64,000 nucleotides of DNA from positions 7,006,001-7,070,000 of the forward strand of contig JANUWF010000008.1 of assembly GCA_026120185.1 (NCBI GenBank). The letters run 5' to 3'. Below the pieces are notes generated by a model. The model was given only the letters and a program-made list of their open reading frames with translations, searched no databases and was not told where the DNA came from. Both the position numbers and the translations under genes were made by a program. Of the stretch, positions 11,336-23,060 are shown in pieces (the stretch's first letter is position 1; each line of letters begins with the position of its first letter). The DNA comes from Voacanga thouarsii (taxonomy: Eukaryota > Streptophyta > Magnoliopsida > Gentianales > Apocynaceae).

Positions 11336-11969
11336 GTATCAGTGCCAGGTTTTAATGTCTTAGAAGCATGTTTAGGTTAAATAAAACTGGCCAGATGATT
11401 GTTTAATATCATGTTCTATGAACCTTCAGGTTTCTAGCATATGATAGCTTTTTGTACGTCTTGTGGTTGAGGCATAGAATTTCTATAAATTATCGGCTTT
11501 CATAGAACAATTGTGTACGCATGATTTGAAAAAGCATAGGCAATTGTTGGTTTATCATTTGGTTTGTGATTTCTTGTAATCAACTGAGGCCTGGGGAATA
11601 TTCTAGAGGAAGGAACCCGAAGATTATAGAAGAAAAGCAAAGGAAAATAGAAAAAAAATGAAAAAGCAGGATAGTGATTCAGAGGGAAGATGGGTTGCAG
11701 TTTGCACCAAATCGGCTGCGGCTAGAATCAAGCCTGCCACGGCAAGGTGCAAATCGGTTATGGCTCAAAGCTCAAATTGTGCCTGAGTTGCGGCTGGCTA
11801 TGCACCAACCTGGTGCAGCTTCAAGCACAAAATGCCTGGGCCCGCCTCGTCTTCTAAGGAGCCTCCCGCAACTCGACCTTGATAATCGGGTCTCGAGTCA
11901 TGGTTCACAAGTCGCGGTTTGGGCAGATGAGTGCAGGGTATCTGATTCAGGTGGTTGTGATCAAGTATG
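11336..11969 (+). other. Copia-II leader with a GC-rich block
   Basis: Non-coding sequence between LTR and gag. The part from about 11690 to 11960 is GC- and CpG-rich, like the copia-I leader at 24190-24500. The 110-codon open frame at 11674-12006 has no recognisable motif and runs into the inserted LTR; I do not call it a gene. Confidence 0.5.
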
Positions 11970-13743
11970 TGAAGGATCAAAACGAAAAATATCAAAGCAA
12001 ACGTAGCGAAATTTTTTTCAGTTTTTCGAGCCACATCTAGGAGAGAGTACTTACTTTTCTTTACTAGTCGCGGATGAACCAATGTAGGGATAGGTTGTAC
12101 TGAAACATGCATTAGAGGAGGAAAACGAGGCGCCTACGGTTCGATCGGTATTCCTGCAAATCTTCTACTTCTACGCATCAAATGTCTCCAAGCTTCTTCT
12201 TTTCGCCTTCCGGAGTATGACTCTACTTTATTCTTGGGTTAGCAAGGTGAAAGCTCCTTTTTTTGAATAATCAAGATACTCTCCAAGAGAAAAAAAAAGA
12301 AAAGGATGAAAAACAAGAGGAATAGATGATACACACGGAGAAAGAGCTCAGGAAAAACTACGTTATTTTTCCTCCCTCTCTAGCACCTTAATTTCGGCTA
12401 GCCCTAATGGCCGAAAAACACTAAGCCCTAATGGGCTTGCTGTTATGCTAATAAATCAGTCCAGGATTGTCCCAATACTCTTAATTAATTAATTATCTTT
12501 TTTGCACTTCATTAAATATCAAAGACTAATTAATTAATTCTAATTGGACTCTTAATATATGTCAACATATATCAGCCCAATTAATTAATTTATTCCAGCT
12601 CAATTCTCTTAATTAATTAATTATCTTTTCTGGGCCATATAAAAAATCCAAGACTAATTAATTAATTCTAATTGGACTCTTAGAATAAATTTTATTTCTC
12701 TTCCAAATAATTATCAATTAAGCTCAGACTGTATCTAAACAACACCAAGATAACTTGAGCTACTCCGGGGGACCAAAAGATATATTATTAATGGCTACTA
12801 AAACAACCAAAATGCCCTTACTATTAAATAGTTATATTTTATCATTTTAAATATTTTCATTTATCACCATATAGAAATATTGACCCCAAGAATAGTATTG
12901 ATAAAGTAATATCTTTGACCTACAGGTAAAATGATGAAAATACCCCTCTATATAACATCCATTAATGAGACAGGAAAAATGTACTAACACCAATCTCAAA
13001 GACATCTACCATCCTTAGATATCTAGTTCGATAATCCATGACTCACTTGAATATACTTGCTTATCATTAGAAGCTACCCAAAAGCACACATTCTAGAGTC
13101 ACATTCTCAGGGCCCTAGATTATTAGATTATCTTGGGCAATCACAATGGGTGATTTAACTTCACAAAGTGAAGTATAGAAACTCTGTTGCATGAGTCCGA
13201 CTTAACTAACTAAAGTAATACACTCAAGGTATAAGGTTATTGATTTCACAAAAGAAATCTCACCCAAAATACATCAAAGTACAAGTCCCTAACTTCACCA
13301 GACCACCAACTTATACTCAAGTATGAAGGTATCCGTCCATGCTATAGCAGTAATAGTCTGGTCTCTATAATTATAGTACTTTAAAAGAGACCACTACTAC
13401 AGGTCCAATTCTACATATTCGAAATACGTTTTTGCCAATGATATTAGTAAACTACTTACTAATTCAAGGTAAACCATTTCTCATTGGAACTCATGGCGTA
13501 ATAGTCTTACCTTGATGAAATGCCCAATTCCATCAAACGACTAAGAACTCAATTTTACTTATATGATAAGTACCCATGGTCTCTACCTTATTGTATAGAA
13601 TGACCCAACAAATAGACCATTGCTTGTCACAGTTAGACCTTAAATGTGCAATAATATATGAAACAAACTAAATTGAATGAATAAACATTTTATTGCAATA
13701 TATTTACACATAATACATAGTCTTTGAGGGCATACTTTCCAAC
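11970..13743 (-). mobile_element. Solo LTR (copia-III family LTR) in the copia-II leader
   Basis: It matches the copia-III LTR at 45639-47378 from TGAAGGATCAAAA to the end CATACTTTCCAAC. The flanks are GTATG at 11965-11969 and GTATG at 13744-13748, a perfect 5-bp target duplication. The last base of the usual CCAACA end is missing. No internal region is present, so this is a solo LTR left by recombination between two LTRs. Open frames inside it are not genes. Confidence 0.85.
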
Positions 13744-14979
13744 GTATGGTGGGTGCATGAAGACTATGGAAGAATTTTTAATTTTTCCTTGTAATTTTTA
13801 TGCAGTTTTCTTTTTTGTTTTGGGTACCACACCAGGCGAAATTATTATTTTTACATAATTAATATTCTTGGAATCTTTTGCATGAAAAATAATAGTAAAG
13901 GATTTAGGATTAAACAAGATAATTAATTAATTAATGTGTTTAATTCTATTATTTGGATATCTTGGTTAAACAAATAGAATGCATGAAAACATTTACAGTT
14001 TTTTGACATGCTTTTTTTTTTTTTTTTTTTGGTGAACCTATGTGCACATTTTCTCAAAACCCAAAGTCCTTAGGAATTTTTGACAAACAAAAAAAAAATT
14101 ATTTTTCTTTAATTAAATGATTATTTTTGCTTAAAAGTAAAAATTAATCATTGGTTATACTCTTAAAAGATTTTATCCTTGACATAGAGAATATTTTAGA
14201 TTTAGATATTTTTGTGAGTTAAAAAGAACAACCATTTTAATTTATTTTACCAAAAAAATTATTTTTGTCAAATAAAACTTGAGGCCAAAGTCTCTAAAAA
14301 GTTTTAAAATGAATTTTTTGAAATCATTAAGTTCTTAACTAAATAAAATTAATACATAAAAAATCTCTTAAAGGATTTTACCTGGACATAGAGATTTATG
14401 GATTTAAATATTTTACAAGAGTTAAGGGATACTTAATAGGATATTTTCAAAATATAATTTTTCAAAACATCCCTCATTTTAAAAGACTTAGTGAGAGAGG
14501 TGTTACAACAGCCCCATGCCTTCCATCACTGTCCATATTAGAGATCATGGATCCCTTCACATCACCCTGGGAGTGAAACCCTATAGGATGAGGATTCCAC
14601 AAGGATTTAGACCTAATGGATGGATATAATTGATGCCCGGGATATGTTCTGTGATTGGCTAACCCACGTTAGAGGTCATAGTGAGAGGATTGTCCATAAG
14701 AAATGAGAGAAAACTGCCATCTCCTCGATGGAGTTATTTTCTGTATCATTACCTAGAAGGGTAATCAATTTGTGGTGGTCACGACACTTAGCTTAGAAAG
14801 CTTTTAATTTTCCCAAGAAGCTATGTCAGTTTTCCTCAGAGCCAAACTAATTATATTAAAGATAGTAGTGACAAGGTTAACTATTATCAATTTTAATATG
14901 AGGATAAAGTGCTGAAATTATTTATTTTTCACAAACTGAGAATTTTCTTTTATTTTTTATTTTTAGAAATGGTTTATGG
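13744..14979 (+). other. Copia-II leader, continued
   Basis: This parallels the copia-I leader (reverse complement of about 23050-24160), including the TTAATTAATTAATGTGTTTAAT stretch and a block of phrases such as TGGGAGTGAAACCCTATAGG just before gag. No coding region. A 20-base T run lies at about 14012-14031. Confidence 0.6.
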
Positions 14980-15924
14980 AGGTTCTTTCAGTCATCTGAC
15001 CATTATTCTCTGAAAGAATAAGCTAACAGGTCCAAATTACGTAGACTAGAAAAGGAACATGGACGTAATACTTACTGCTGAGAAGTATAAGTATGTTCTT
15101 TAAGAAACCTACCCTATTATCACGGAGGGTTCTACCGAAGATGAGCGTGAGGCTGAGAAAGTATGGAAGAAGACTGACGAGATAACTCGTTGCTACATGT
15201 TGGCCTTTATGTCTATTGTGCACTAGTCCAAACACGAGCACATACCTACTGCTTATGACATTAGCATAGCATTGGCCATAATGTTTGTTTATAAGAGCCA
15301 ACTCGCAAGATAAAAGTCTCTCAGAATGATCATTAACACGAAGATGGCCATGGGAGCATCAGTCAGGGAGCATATGCTAAAGATGATAGCTGCTTTCAAG
15401 GAAGAGGAAGTCTTGGGACTGTGATTGACCCCGGAGCCAAGTTGATATGGTTCTTGAATTTTTGTTGGGCTCTTTTACTTAGTTCATGTTGAATTATAGC
15501 ATGAACAAGTTAAACATGAGTTTAACAGAGTTAATGAAAGAGCTCCAGGTGGTAGAGGTTATGAAGCTACAGTCCAATGCTAGGCTTGCTAAGGCTTTTT
15601 CTTCAAGAATTGGGCCCAAGCCCATAAAGTTCAAGAAGAAGAAAGAAAACATAGTGGCCCAGCCCAGAGAAAAACTTAAGGGTAAGTGCTTCAAATGTGG
15701 GAAGAAGGGACATTAGAAAAAGAAGTATCCAGATCTTCAGGTCAAGAAAAACTCCATTGGTAATATTTACTATCTAGAATTTGTATCTATGGCTGGATCA
15801 ACTTCTACTTAGATTGTTGATTCTAGAGCCACTAATCATATCTGTAACTTACAAGGGTTTAGAAAGATAAGAAGACTCTAGAAAGGTGAATATGGACTAT
15901 GCATAGGAAATAGAGCAGAAGTGT
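14980..15924 (+). pseudogene. Copia-II gag and start of protease
   Basis: The plus-strand frames parallel copia-I gag: GSTEDEREAEK near 15130, the conserved LNYSMNKLNMSLTELMKELQ segment at 15486-15545, then a CCHC zinc knuckle CFKCGKKGH (about 15688-15714) that runs into a stop just after the His, and the protease region with VDSRATNHICN at about 15817, where the usual D-S-G-A has become D-S-R-A. Several stops and frameshifts occur. The gene is cut at 15924 by gypsy-G and resumes at 30634. Gag would package the RNA; here it is dead. Confidence 0.85.
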
Positions 15925-16796
15925 TGATATGATCTTGGGAAGCACTAAAATTTTGGATTAAACTCAAGAACAAGAAACCTACTAAACTCACACACAAGAA
16001 CACTAATAGGGTATTTATAATCCCCGAACATAACCTAATATAAAGCATTATAGAAGGATGTTATGTTCCTGAACTAAACATTTTTAAATATTACAAAATT
16101 ATCCCAAAATAGTTGCAAAACGTTAGGGGTTCAAGTTCCAGAACAGAGCAGGCGCTGGGTATGTCTCCTGGGGGTGGCGTCGGGTTCAATCTAGAGGAAC
16201 AGTTCTCGTGCACAAAAGTTGGAACACTAAAAATGGGACTTAGCCAGTCCATAGTCGATGCTGGGTCAGGCTATTATGGCCGACGCCATGTCCAATTGCT
16301 GGAACAGTGCGTGTGCCAAAAAATTGAGGAATTTTCCAGATTATAGCCGGCACCTGGTTGGTCGATTTAGGCATGTGCCGGGTCATCTTTGGGCACTCCA
16401 ATTCCTATTCATTTGACCTCCATTCCTTCTATTCCTTTTCTATATGTTTCCTTGATTGTCTAAATAGGTTTGAAGCTAAGATTGTTTTCATTTGAAGCTC
16501 CATTGGGTTGCATTCTTTCATTTGTCCGTTTGCATTTTAATCCTTCTTTATTTGTTTACTTAATCTTCCACAAGGATTGTTACCTTCTTTGTACTCCTTT
16601 TGGCCTTCCTTTCGGCCTTCCTCTCTTTATCCACTCTTTCATCATTCACTTGGCCCTTGGTTTGTTGGCTTGGTTGGCCTTAAACTCCTGTTGAAACCTC
16701 TTGAAAATAGATCTCACCCAAGGTGCCATAAGCTATGGTTTAGATTTCTCTTTGTTAACTTTTGAGTGGCCTTCGTGCCTGGGGCAATTCCTATCA
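15925..16796 (-). repeat. Gypsy-G 3' LTR (shortened)
   Basis: 872 bp, paired with the LTR at 29426-30633. About 345 bp present in the other LTR between CACACAAGAA and TAATAGGGTATTT are missing here. It keeps the GC-rich motif cluster (16140-16380) and the TATA box (reverse complement of 16012-16019). Confidence 0.85.
16012..16019 (-). promoter_or_regulatory. TATA box in gypsy-G 3' LTR
   Basis: TATAAATA on the minus strand, at the same LTR position as 29862-29869 in the 5' LTR. Confidence 0.6.
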
Positions 16797-16809
16797 TTTC
16801 TCCCTTCTT
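16797..16809 (-). other. Gypsy-G polypurine tract
   Basis: Minus strand AAGAAGGGAGAAA directly before the LTR start TGATAGG. Just upstream, in another frame, the sequence reads like the DSRTN..QEG ending of many plant gypsy polyproteins, so the true 3' end of pol is kept although its centre is gone. Confidence 0.75.
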
Positions 16810-17476
16810 GGAAAGGATTCGTCCTCGAATCAAACCTGTACAAGAATTCAAACAAGAGGGTTTTTGTGAAAGTAAAATATCATGGCTTTGAACCTTATTA
16901 TTCTCTATACTTTCTCTTTCCACTACCCATATTTTTCCTCTCAATTTACCTCCACTCTTTTTTCTTTTTTGTCTTCTTGTTTGCCTTTCTTTTCTTTTTC
17001 TCTCCAACTTGAGATGGTCACTATCCTTTCAACCCTGCCTTCCTTCATTTCCTCAATTTTTATCTCTCTTTCTTCTCTTACCTCAACCTCTCGTTCCCCC
17101 TTCTTTTGTTCTTCCCTCTTCTCTCTTTTTTTCTCCTCATTTCTTTTCTCACTCATCTTTTTTTCCCTCTCCTTTCCCTCTCTCATTTCCGTTTCTTTTT
17201 CCCTCAAGATATTTTAATCTCTCAAAACCCCACTAGAGGATAAGGGAAGTAGAGTGATTTTCTTTCAATCTTTTCTCAAAAAATAAATGTTCCACTTCCC
17301 CTTGTGGACTATATCTCTATCAAACATCTAAGGTCTTTCCAACAAAATATGCCCTACATACATGAGAAATACATCACAAACTACTTCATCCTTATACTTC
17401 CCAATATCAATAGCAACCTTAGCTTATTTGTTAACCTTTACCTCTCCACAATTGTTCAACCATTGTAGCTTGTAAG
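16810..17476 (-). pseudogene. Gypsy-G protease (C-terminal part) and charged linker
   Basis: On the minus strand, continuing from 26877, the frame reads KLQWLNNCGEVKVNK (with one stop after it), then DIGKYKDEVVCDV and LLERP, and a segment like FDRD.VHKGKWN, the C-terminal part of the aspartic protease of plant gypsy elements. It is followed at about 17207-16941 by a segment made almost only of Glu, Lys and Arg, which in related polyproteins links protease to reverse transcriptase. RT does not follow: the frame passes to the 3' end of the internal region within about 150 bp. One in-frame stop lies near 17430. Confidence 0.75.
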
Positions 17477-19496
17477 TGAAGGAATTTGAAAATTACAGAG
17501 CATGCTCACGAGTGATAAAATGGTGAAAATAAACATTAAACACAGCATGGCAGCATCATGGAGGCATGAAAAACATACATCTTGGAGCCTTAAACCTTGA
17601 AGATCATTGAAGAATGATTTGAACCTGAAAAACAGCTTTCTTCTTCATCCGTCCAGTGAAGCTCCCGGTACCGGTATTCTCCTCCAGTGCAATGAATGCC
17701 AAGCTTTTCAATTCTTAGAATATTCCACAGCCTAATCCATTGTAACTGAGCATAGAATTGGATGAGAAGAAGATGATCGGTTTTTTTTTTCAACTCATGG
17801 TGTGTTCTCTAGACTTGGCCTCTTCTGTTAAGAAAACAAAAGTCAGTGGAGAAGACCAAAAGCCAGAAAACTAAACAACCACACGAGAGGGAAAGACAGA
17901 GACATTTTATTTTTTTTTCTCTTTTTCTTTTATTTTATTTTTCCACACAGAAAGCCAAGAGTCATGAAACCAAAAATAATTATTTTTATAAAAATAATAT
18001 TCTCGGAATTTAATACCCGAATATTATTTACAAAATAAATTTTGGCTTCACCCTAAACTCTTCTAAACTGTGTCTGGAAAAATCCTATAGTCCAGGCTAT
18101 TGGGCCAAAATAATATTTATTATTTTTTTTGGACCCAAAAAGCCCAAAATAATAAACATTAAATATTTTACTTGGGATTAAATAAATAACCCAATAAATA
18201 ATTAACGAACCCAGATGAACCAAACAATAATTAAACTTTAATTATTTATTTCTTGGAATTTAATTAAATAAATAATCCAATAAATAATTAAGTAATAATT
18301 ATTTTCCTCTAGTTTAAGTCCCGGTTAATTTTCTAATTATTCAAACTGGACCCATATCCTGAATAATTAATTAACCAATTAAACCAGATAATAAATTTCT
18401 CTCCATTTATTTTATTCCAGTCTAATAATAAATTAGACTTCCTGAATAAAATAAAACTCTCTCAACTGAGATCATTTTCTAAACCCAAAAATAATTAGGA
18501 CTTACGGGCTCTTCCGAGGACCAAAAAAACACATCGCCTTAGCTACTAAAATGACCAAAATACCCCTACTATATAAATAAATGTATTTTGCATTTTAAAT
18601 ATTTTCGAATATCACCATAAGGAAATATTGACCCCAAGGACAATGATGTATTAGCAAAGTCTTTGACCTACAGGTGAAATAACTAAAATACCCTTCTACA
18701 CATCGCCGTACATTTAGAGAGAAAGAAGTGTACTAACACCTCTCTAAATGATATCTACCATCATTATGCTTCTAGCCCAATGATCCACGATTTCCTGTAG
18801 TGTTTCTGCTTTCCAAGGAAGCTACCCTAAAGCAAACATCCAAGTCATATGTCCCAGGGCCCTGGTTATTTAGATCATTCGGACAACCACAAGGGGCGAT
18901 ATAGTGTAAAAACTATCTTGTACAAGTCTGTCTTAACTAACTAGTCACACATACCCAACGTGCAAGTATATTGGCCCTCCGATAGAACCTCAAATATAGC
19001 ATATCAAAGCATGTGCTTCCAGCTTCGCCAGACCGCCAACTCATATTTAAGTCATAGAGTACTAGTCCACGCTGTAGCGGTAGTAGTCTAGGTTTCAACC
19101 ATATAGTACTTTTAGAAACCAATACTTCAAGTCCTGTTCTCCGTATTCGAAATACGCTTATGTCATGAAGTGAATGGACTACTCACTGGCTAAAGGCAAG
19201 CCATTTCCCATTTGGAATTCATAACATAATAATCTAAACATGATGATATTCCCATTCTCATTAATCGGTTAAGAACAAATGTTTATGTATTCAAATAACC
19301 CATGATCCATACCTTGCTGTGAAAGACCTCCATTCACATGGATCACTTATTTAAATACAATGGGTCTGTTCCAAACGAAAATGTACAAAAATAAAGAAAA
19401 TTATTTCACAAACAATGTTCGACAAATAAATTCTTTTATTAACATATTCGATATTTTCATCAGAAACCTAGTCTAAGAGGGCAAATTCCAAACAAT
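17477..19496 (-). repeat. Copia-I 3' LTR
   Basis: Runs from TGAAGGAATTTG to the terminal TTCCAAACA. On the minus strand it would start TGTTTGGAATTTGCCCTC. It carries the conserved copia-LTR block at 18540-18700. Confidence 0.93.
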
Positions 19497-19511
19497 CTCC
19501 CACTTGCACTC
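19497..19511 (-). other. Copia-I polypurine tract
   Basis: Minus strand GTGCAAGTGGGAGAT, the usual purine run at the end of copia elements, touches the 3' LTR. Confidence 0.85.
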
Positions 19512-19935
19512 TAAGACTAGGTATGTCCATAGGTGCCCACCCCAATGGCATCTAAGTGTCTCTTGAAGACCCACTCAGCCAAAGGCTTGGTGAATGAATC
19601 TGTCAGATTGTTATCTAAGGTAATCTATTCCACCACGACTTCCCATCTCTGAAAATCTCATATCAGGTGGTACTATCTTTCAATATGCTTCCCTTCCTCG
19701 TGGTTCCAAGATTCCTTTGAGGTACTTGAGAACATGCTTTACAGCATGCCAATGAACCTCCCCAGGGTTTGACTGATATCTACTAACTAAGCCTACGACA
19801 AAACAGATATCTGGCCTAGTACACAGCATGACGTACATGAGACTTTCCACAGTCGAAGCGTAGGGAATCCTACTCATTCTGTCTTTCTCTTCTTGAGACT
19901 TAGGACAGTCCCTTGAAGAAAGTGACAACCCATGT
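19512..19935 (-). pseudogene. Copia-I RNase H remnant with internal deletion
   Basis: The frame at 19928-19680 reads MSRIPYASTVESLMYVM.CTRPDI and KHVLKYLKGI, the start of copia RNase H. It then jumps to a segment resembling the far end of the domain (GREAY, then text similar to the KHIERKYHL..EFI end of copia-III). The roughly 110-120 residues that contain the catalytic acidic residues in copia-III (47534-48091) are absent. RNase H would degrade the RNA template; this copy cannot. The downstream part is out of frame. Confidence 0.8.
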
Positions 19936-20869
19936 CTACAAGGGATTAGAGCTCCCTTTCATGAGTCCATGTTGTACTTGGCTAGAATCTTGTCAAAGTA
20001 TGCGACTTGGGATAATCCTAATATTTTCTACTTCCTATTTCTAAGAAGTCTAATCCCGAAAATGTAGCTAGCTTCACACAAGTCCTTCATACTGAATTGA
20101 CTAGACAGCCAAACATTTGTAGATGACAATGACCCTACATCATTTCCAATGAGTAGAATGTCATCCACACATATAAGACAAGAAAACCCATATTGAACCC
20201 CTCAAGATTCTTGTACACGCATGGTTCATCCTCATTTTGAATGAAACCATAAGACTTTACAGTCTCGTCAAAACGAATGTTCCACGCTCTTGATGCTTGC
20301 TTAAGTCCATAAATGGACTTCTTAAGCTTGCAGACCATATGTTCTTGACTTTCAGTAATAAAACCTTCTAATTGGGACATATAGATGTCATCGCTAAGAT
20401 GGCCATTTAAAAAATGCCGTCTTGACATCCATGTGCCATATCTCGTAGTCATAGTGACATGCGATGGCAAGGAGGATACGGATGAATTTAAGTATGGCCA
20501 CCGGGGAAAATGTTTCCTCATAATCGATCCCTTCTTTCTGAGTATACCCTTTTGCCACAAGCCTAGCTTTGAAGGTTTCCACATTCCCATCCACTCCCCT
20601 CTTCCTCTTGTATACCCACTTACACCTAATGAGTTTTATCCCTTCAGGTAAAGCTATAAGATCCCAAACCTTATTGCAGTACATAGACTCAATCTCGGCT
20701 TTTATTGCTTTATGCCATAGATTTGCATCAGCATCAGTAATTACCTCCTCGTATCTAGTGGGGTCTTTTTCCTGATGGTCAGAGACCAGCTCAAAAGCTT
20801 CTCCATACCATCTATCCGGAACCCTAAACACTCTCCCACTGTGACGAGGCACCATTTGTACAGGCTCTC
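19936..20869 (-). pseudogene. Copia-I reverse transcriptase
   Basis: Overlapping minus-strand frames cover the copia RT: WVYKRKRGVDG, ARLVAKGYTQKEGIDY, ETFSPVA, WHMDVKTAFF, LKKSIYGLKQASRAW. The catalytic YVDD box is present in the DNA, but a frameshift places it in another frame (it appears as LYVWMTFYS near 20150). Another frameshift lies near 20400 (MDVKTAFF / HFLNGHL). RT would copy the genomic RNA; the gene is dead. Confidence 0.88.
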
Positions 20870-22125
20870 TTGAGGCTGTGCCTCTTCTTGTTCACAATCG
20901 GGTCAGAAGAAATTACTTCCAAAGATAACTTCTCCTCGAGTTCCAACCTAGTTGAACCTTTTGTGGAAGTACTTTGATCATCCTCTAAGTATCTAGCATT
21001 GGTACTAACCAGTACCTTCTTCTCGTTAGAATGATAAAAGTAACCACCCTTTGTTCCTTTTTGATACCCAACAAAATAGTATAATTCTGATCTTGGGTCC
21101 AACTTATCTCCCTTGATCAGTACATAAGTTGGACAACCCCATATCCTGAGATGATTCAGACTTGGCTTACGCCCAGTCCACATCTCATAGGGAGTCCTAA
21201 GTACTGACTTGGAAGGCACCAAGTTCAAAATATATGCTGCTGTTTTCAAGGCATATCCCCAAAAAGATACTGGAATAGTAGCATGAGACATCATGCTTCT
21301 GACCATTCCCATCAATGTCCTGTTCATTCTCTCAGCTACTACATTCTGCTAGAGTGTCCCCGGCGCAGAGAGCTAGGATACTGTCCCATGATATACCATT
21401 TAATCCTTGAATTCACCTAGGAGGCACTCTCCACCACGATTCGATCGTAAGGTCTTAATTAATTTACCTGTCTAACGCTCCACTTCAGCCTTAAACTCCT
21501 TGAATTTATCAAAAGAGTCAGACTTGCGTCTCATCAGGTAAACGTAACCAAATTTTGTACAATCATCCGTGAAAGCGATGAATGACTCAAAACCTCCTCT
21601 AACTGGTGTAGACAAGGGACCACACACATCAATGTGAACAAGACTCAGTACCTCCTTGGCGCTATCCGCCTTTGGGATAAAAGACCTTTTGGTCATCATA
21701 CCTATTAGGCAGGATTCACACTGAGGCCAATTTTCCAATCTCAATGAGCCCAAAGGCCCATCATGGATTAGTCTCTGAATCCTAGTTGAGTTGATGTGAC
21801 CCAACCTCAGATGCCAAAGATATGCGTCATTGACATTGGTCTTTCTCTTCTTAGTTAAAGGTTCGGATTGAGCGTTTTTTGATTGACTGTTAATAGGGTT
21901 TAAATAGAATAGATTTCCATACATGTGCCCAGTACATAAAATTTCTCCATCTCTACTGATAGAAATACCAGAATGGAAAGATATAGAATATCCTTGATTT
22001 ATTAGTTTTGCAACTGAAATCAATTTCTAACAAAAACCAGGTACATATAAAATATCTATTAAAACCACTTTATTATTATAATAAAAAATAAGATTCAGCT
22101 CTCCCACTGCAAGGGCTCAGACTTG
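20870..22125 (-). pseudogene. Copia-I integrase
   Basis: Frames at 22023-21472 and 21327-20824. They show the pre-integrase zinc region (DAYLWHLRLGH and CESCLIGMMTKRSF), the catalytic core with Asp in VHIDVCGP, TDDCTKFGYVYL, then NRTLMGMVRSMMSH and the C-terminal WTGRKPSLNHLRIWGCP. A gap with stops between 21471 and 21328 breaks the stretch that should hold the second Asp and the Glu. Integrase inserts the cDNA; this copy is inactive. Confidence 0.88.
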
Positions 22126-23060
22126 TGCTCTATTTCCCACGCGTAATCCATGTTCGCCCTTCTTGAGTCTTCTTATCTTTCTAAACCCCTCAAGGAGTTA
22201 CAGTTATGATCAATGGTTCCTAAATCGATAATCCAAGTGGAAGTTGATCCAACCATTGATATAGAATCTAGATAGAAAACATTAGATATGGGGTTTTTCT
22301 TGGATTGAAGATCTGGACACTCCTTTTCCAGTGTCCCTTCTTCCCACATTTGAAGTACTTGCCCTTTGATTTGTCTTTGGGCTGGGTTGCTACGTATCAC
22401 TTCTTCCTTTTAACCTTTCTGGGCTTGGACCCAGTTCTTGAGGAAGAAGTCTTAGCAATTATAGCCTTTGAATGTTGCTTCATGACATTCTCTGCCATCT
22501 GAAGTTCCTTCATCAACTCAGTCAAACTCATGTTTAACTTTTTCATATTGTAATTTAGTTTGAACTTAGTAAAGGAACTTGGTAGAGATTCGAGAACCAT
22601 GTCCACTTGGCTCTTGGGGTCAATGATAGCACCTAAGATTTCTGCCTCCTTGAAAGTAGCAATTATCTTGAGCATATGCTCCCTGATTGATGCTCTCTCG
22701 GCCATCTTAGAGTTTATTATAGTTCGAAGAGCCTCCTGCCTTGCGGGCCAACTCTTATCTGCGAACATAGTGGCCAGTGAATTACTAATTTCATACGCAG
22801 AAGCCATGTGCTCGTGTTTAGACTGGAGCACATTAGACATGGAGGAGAGTATATAGCAACGTGCCATTTCATTAGCCTTCTTCCATGCCTTCTCAGCCTC
22901 TCGCTCTTCGTCGGTGGAACCTTCCCCGAGCACAGGGTAGGTCTCGTAAATGACATACTTATACTTCTCGGTTGTGAGTATTATGTCCTAGTTCCTCTTC
23001 CAATCCACATAGTTTGGTCCTGTAACTTATTCTCACGGAGAATAATGGCCAAAGGACTAA
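22126..23060 (-). pseudogene. Copia-I gag, zinc knuckle and protease
   Basis: The gag frame at 22933-22397 has the copia gag core (EEREAEKAWKKANEMARCYI, MNMSLTELMKEL-like segment) and ends in a basic stretch KPRKVKRKK. The CCHC knuckle that follows is frameshifted relative to gag: it is read as VLQMWEEGTLEKEC where the other frame gives a C..CGKKGHW..C pattern. The protease active site reads IDLGTIDH, with Leu where Ser/Thr is expected in D-S/T-G. Upstream codons to about 23060 continue the gag N-terminus with a stop. Confidence 0.85.

Noticed and set aside
16882..17236. Plus-strand Ser/Phe/Leu-rich frames that look like membrane proteins
   Set aside because: They are shadows of the Glu/Lys/Arg linker on the minus strand of gypsy-G.
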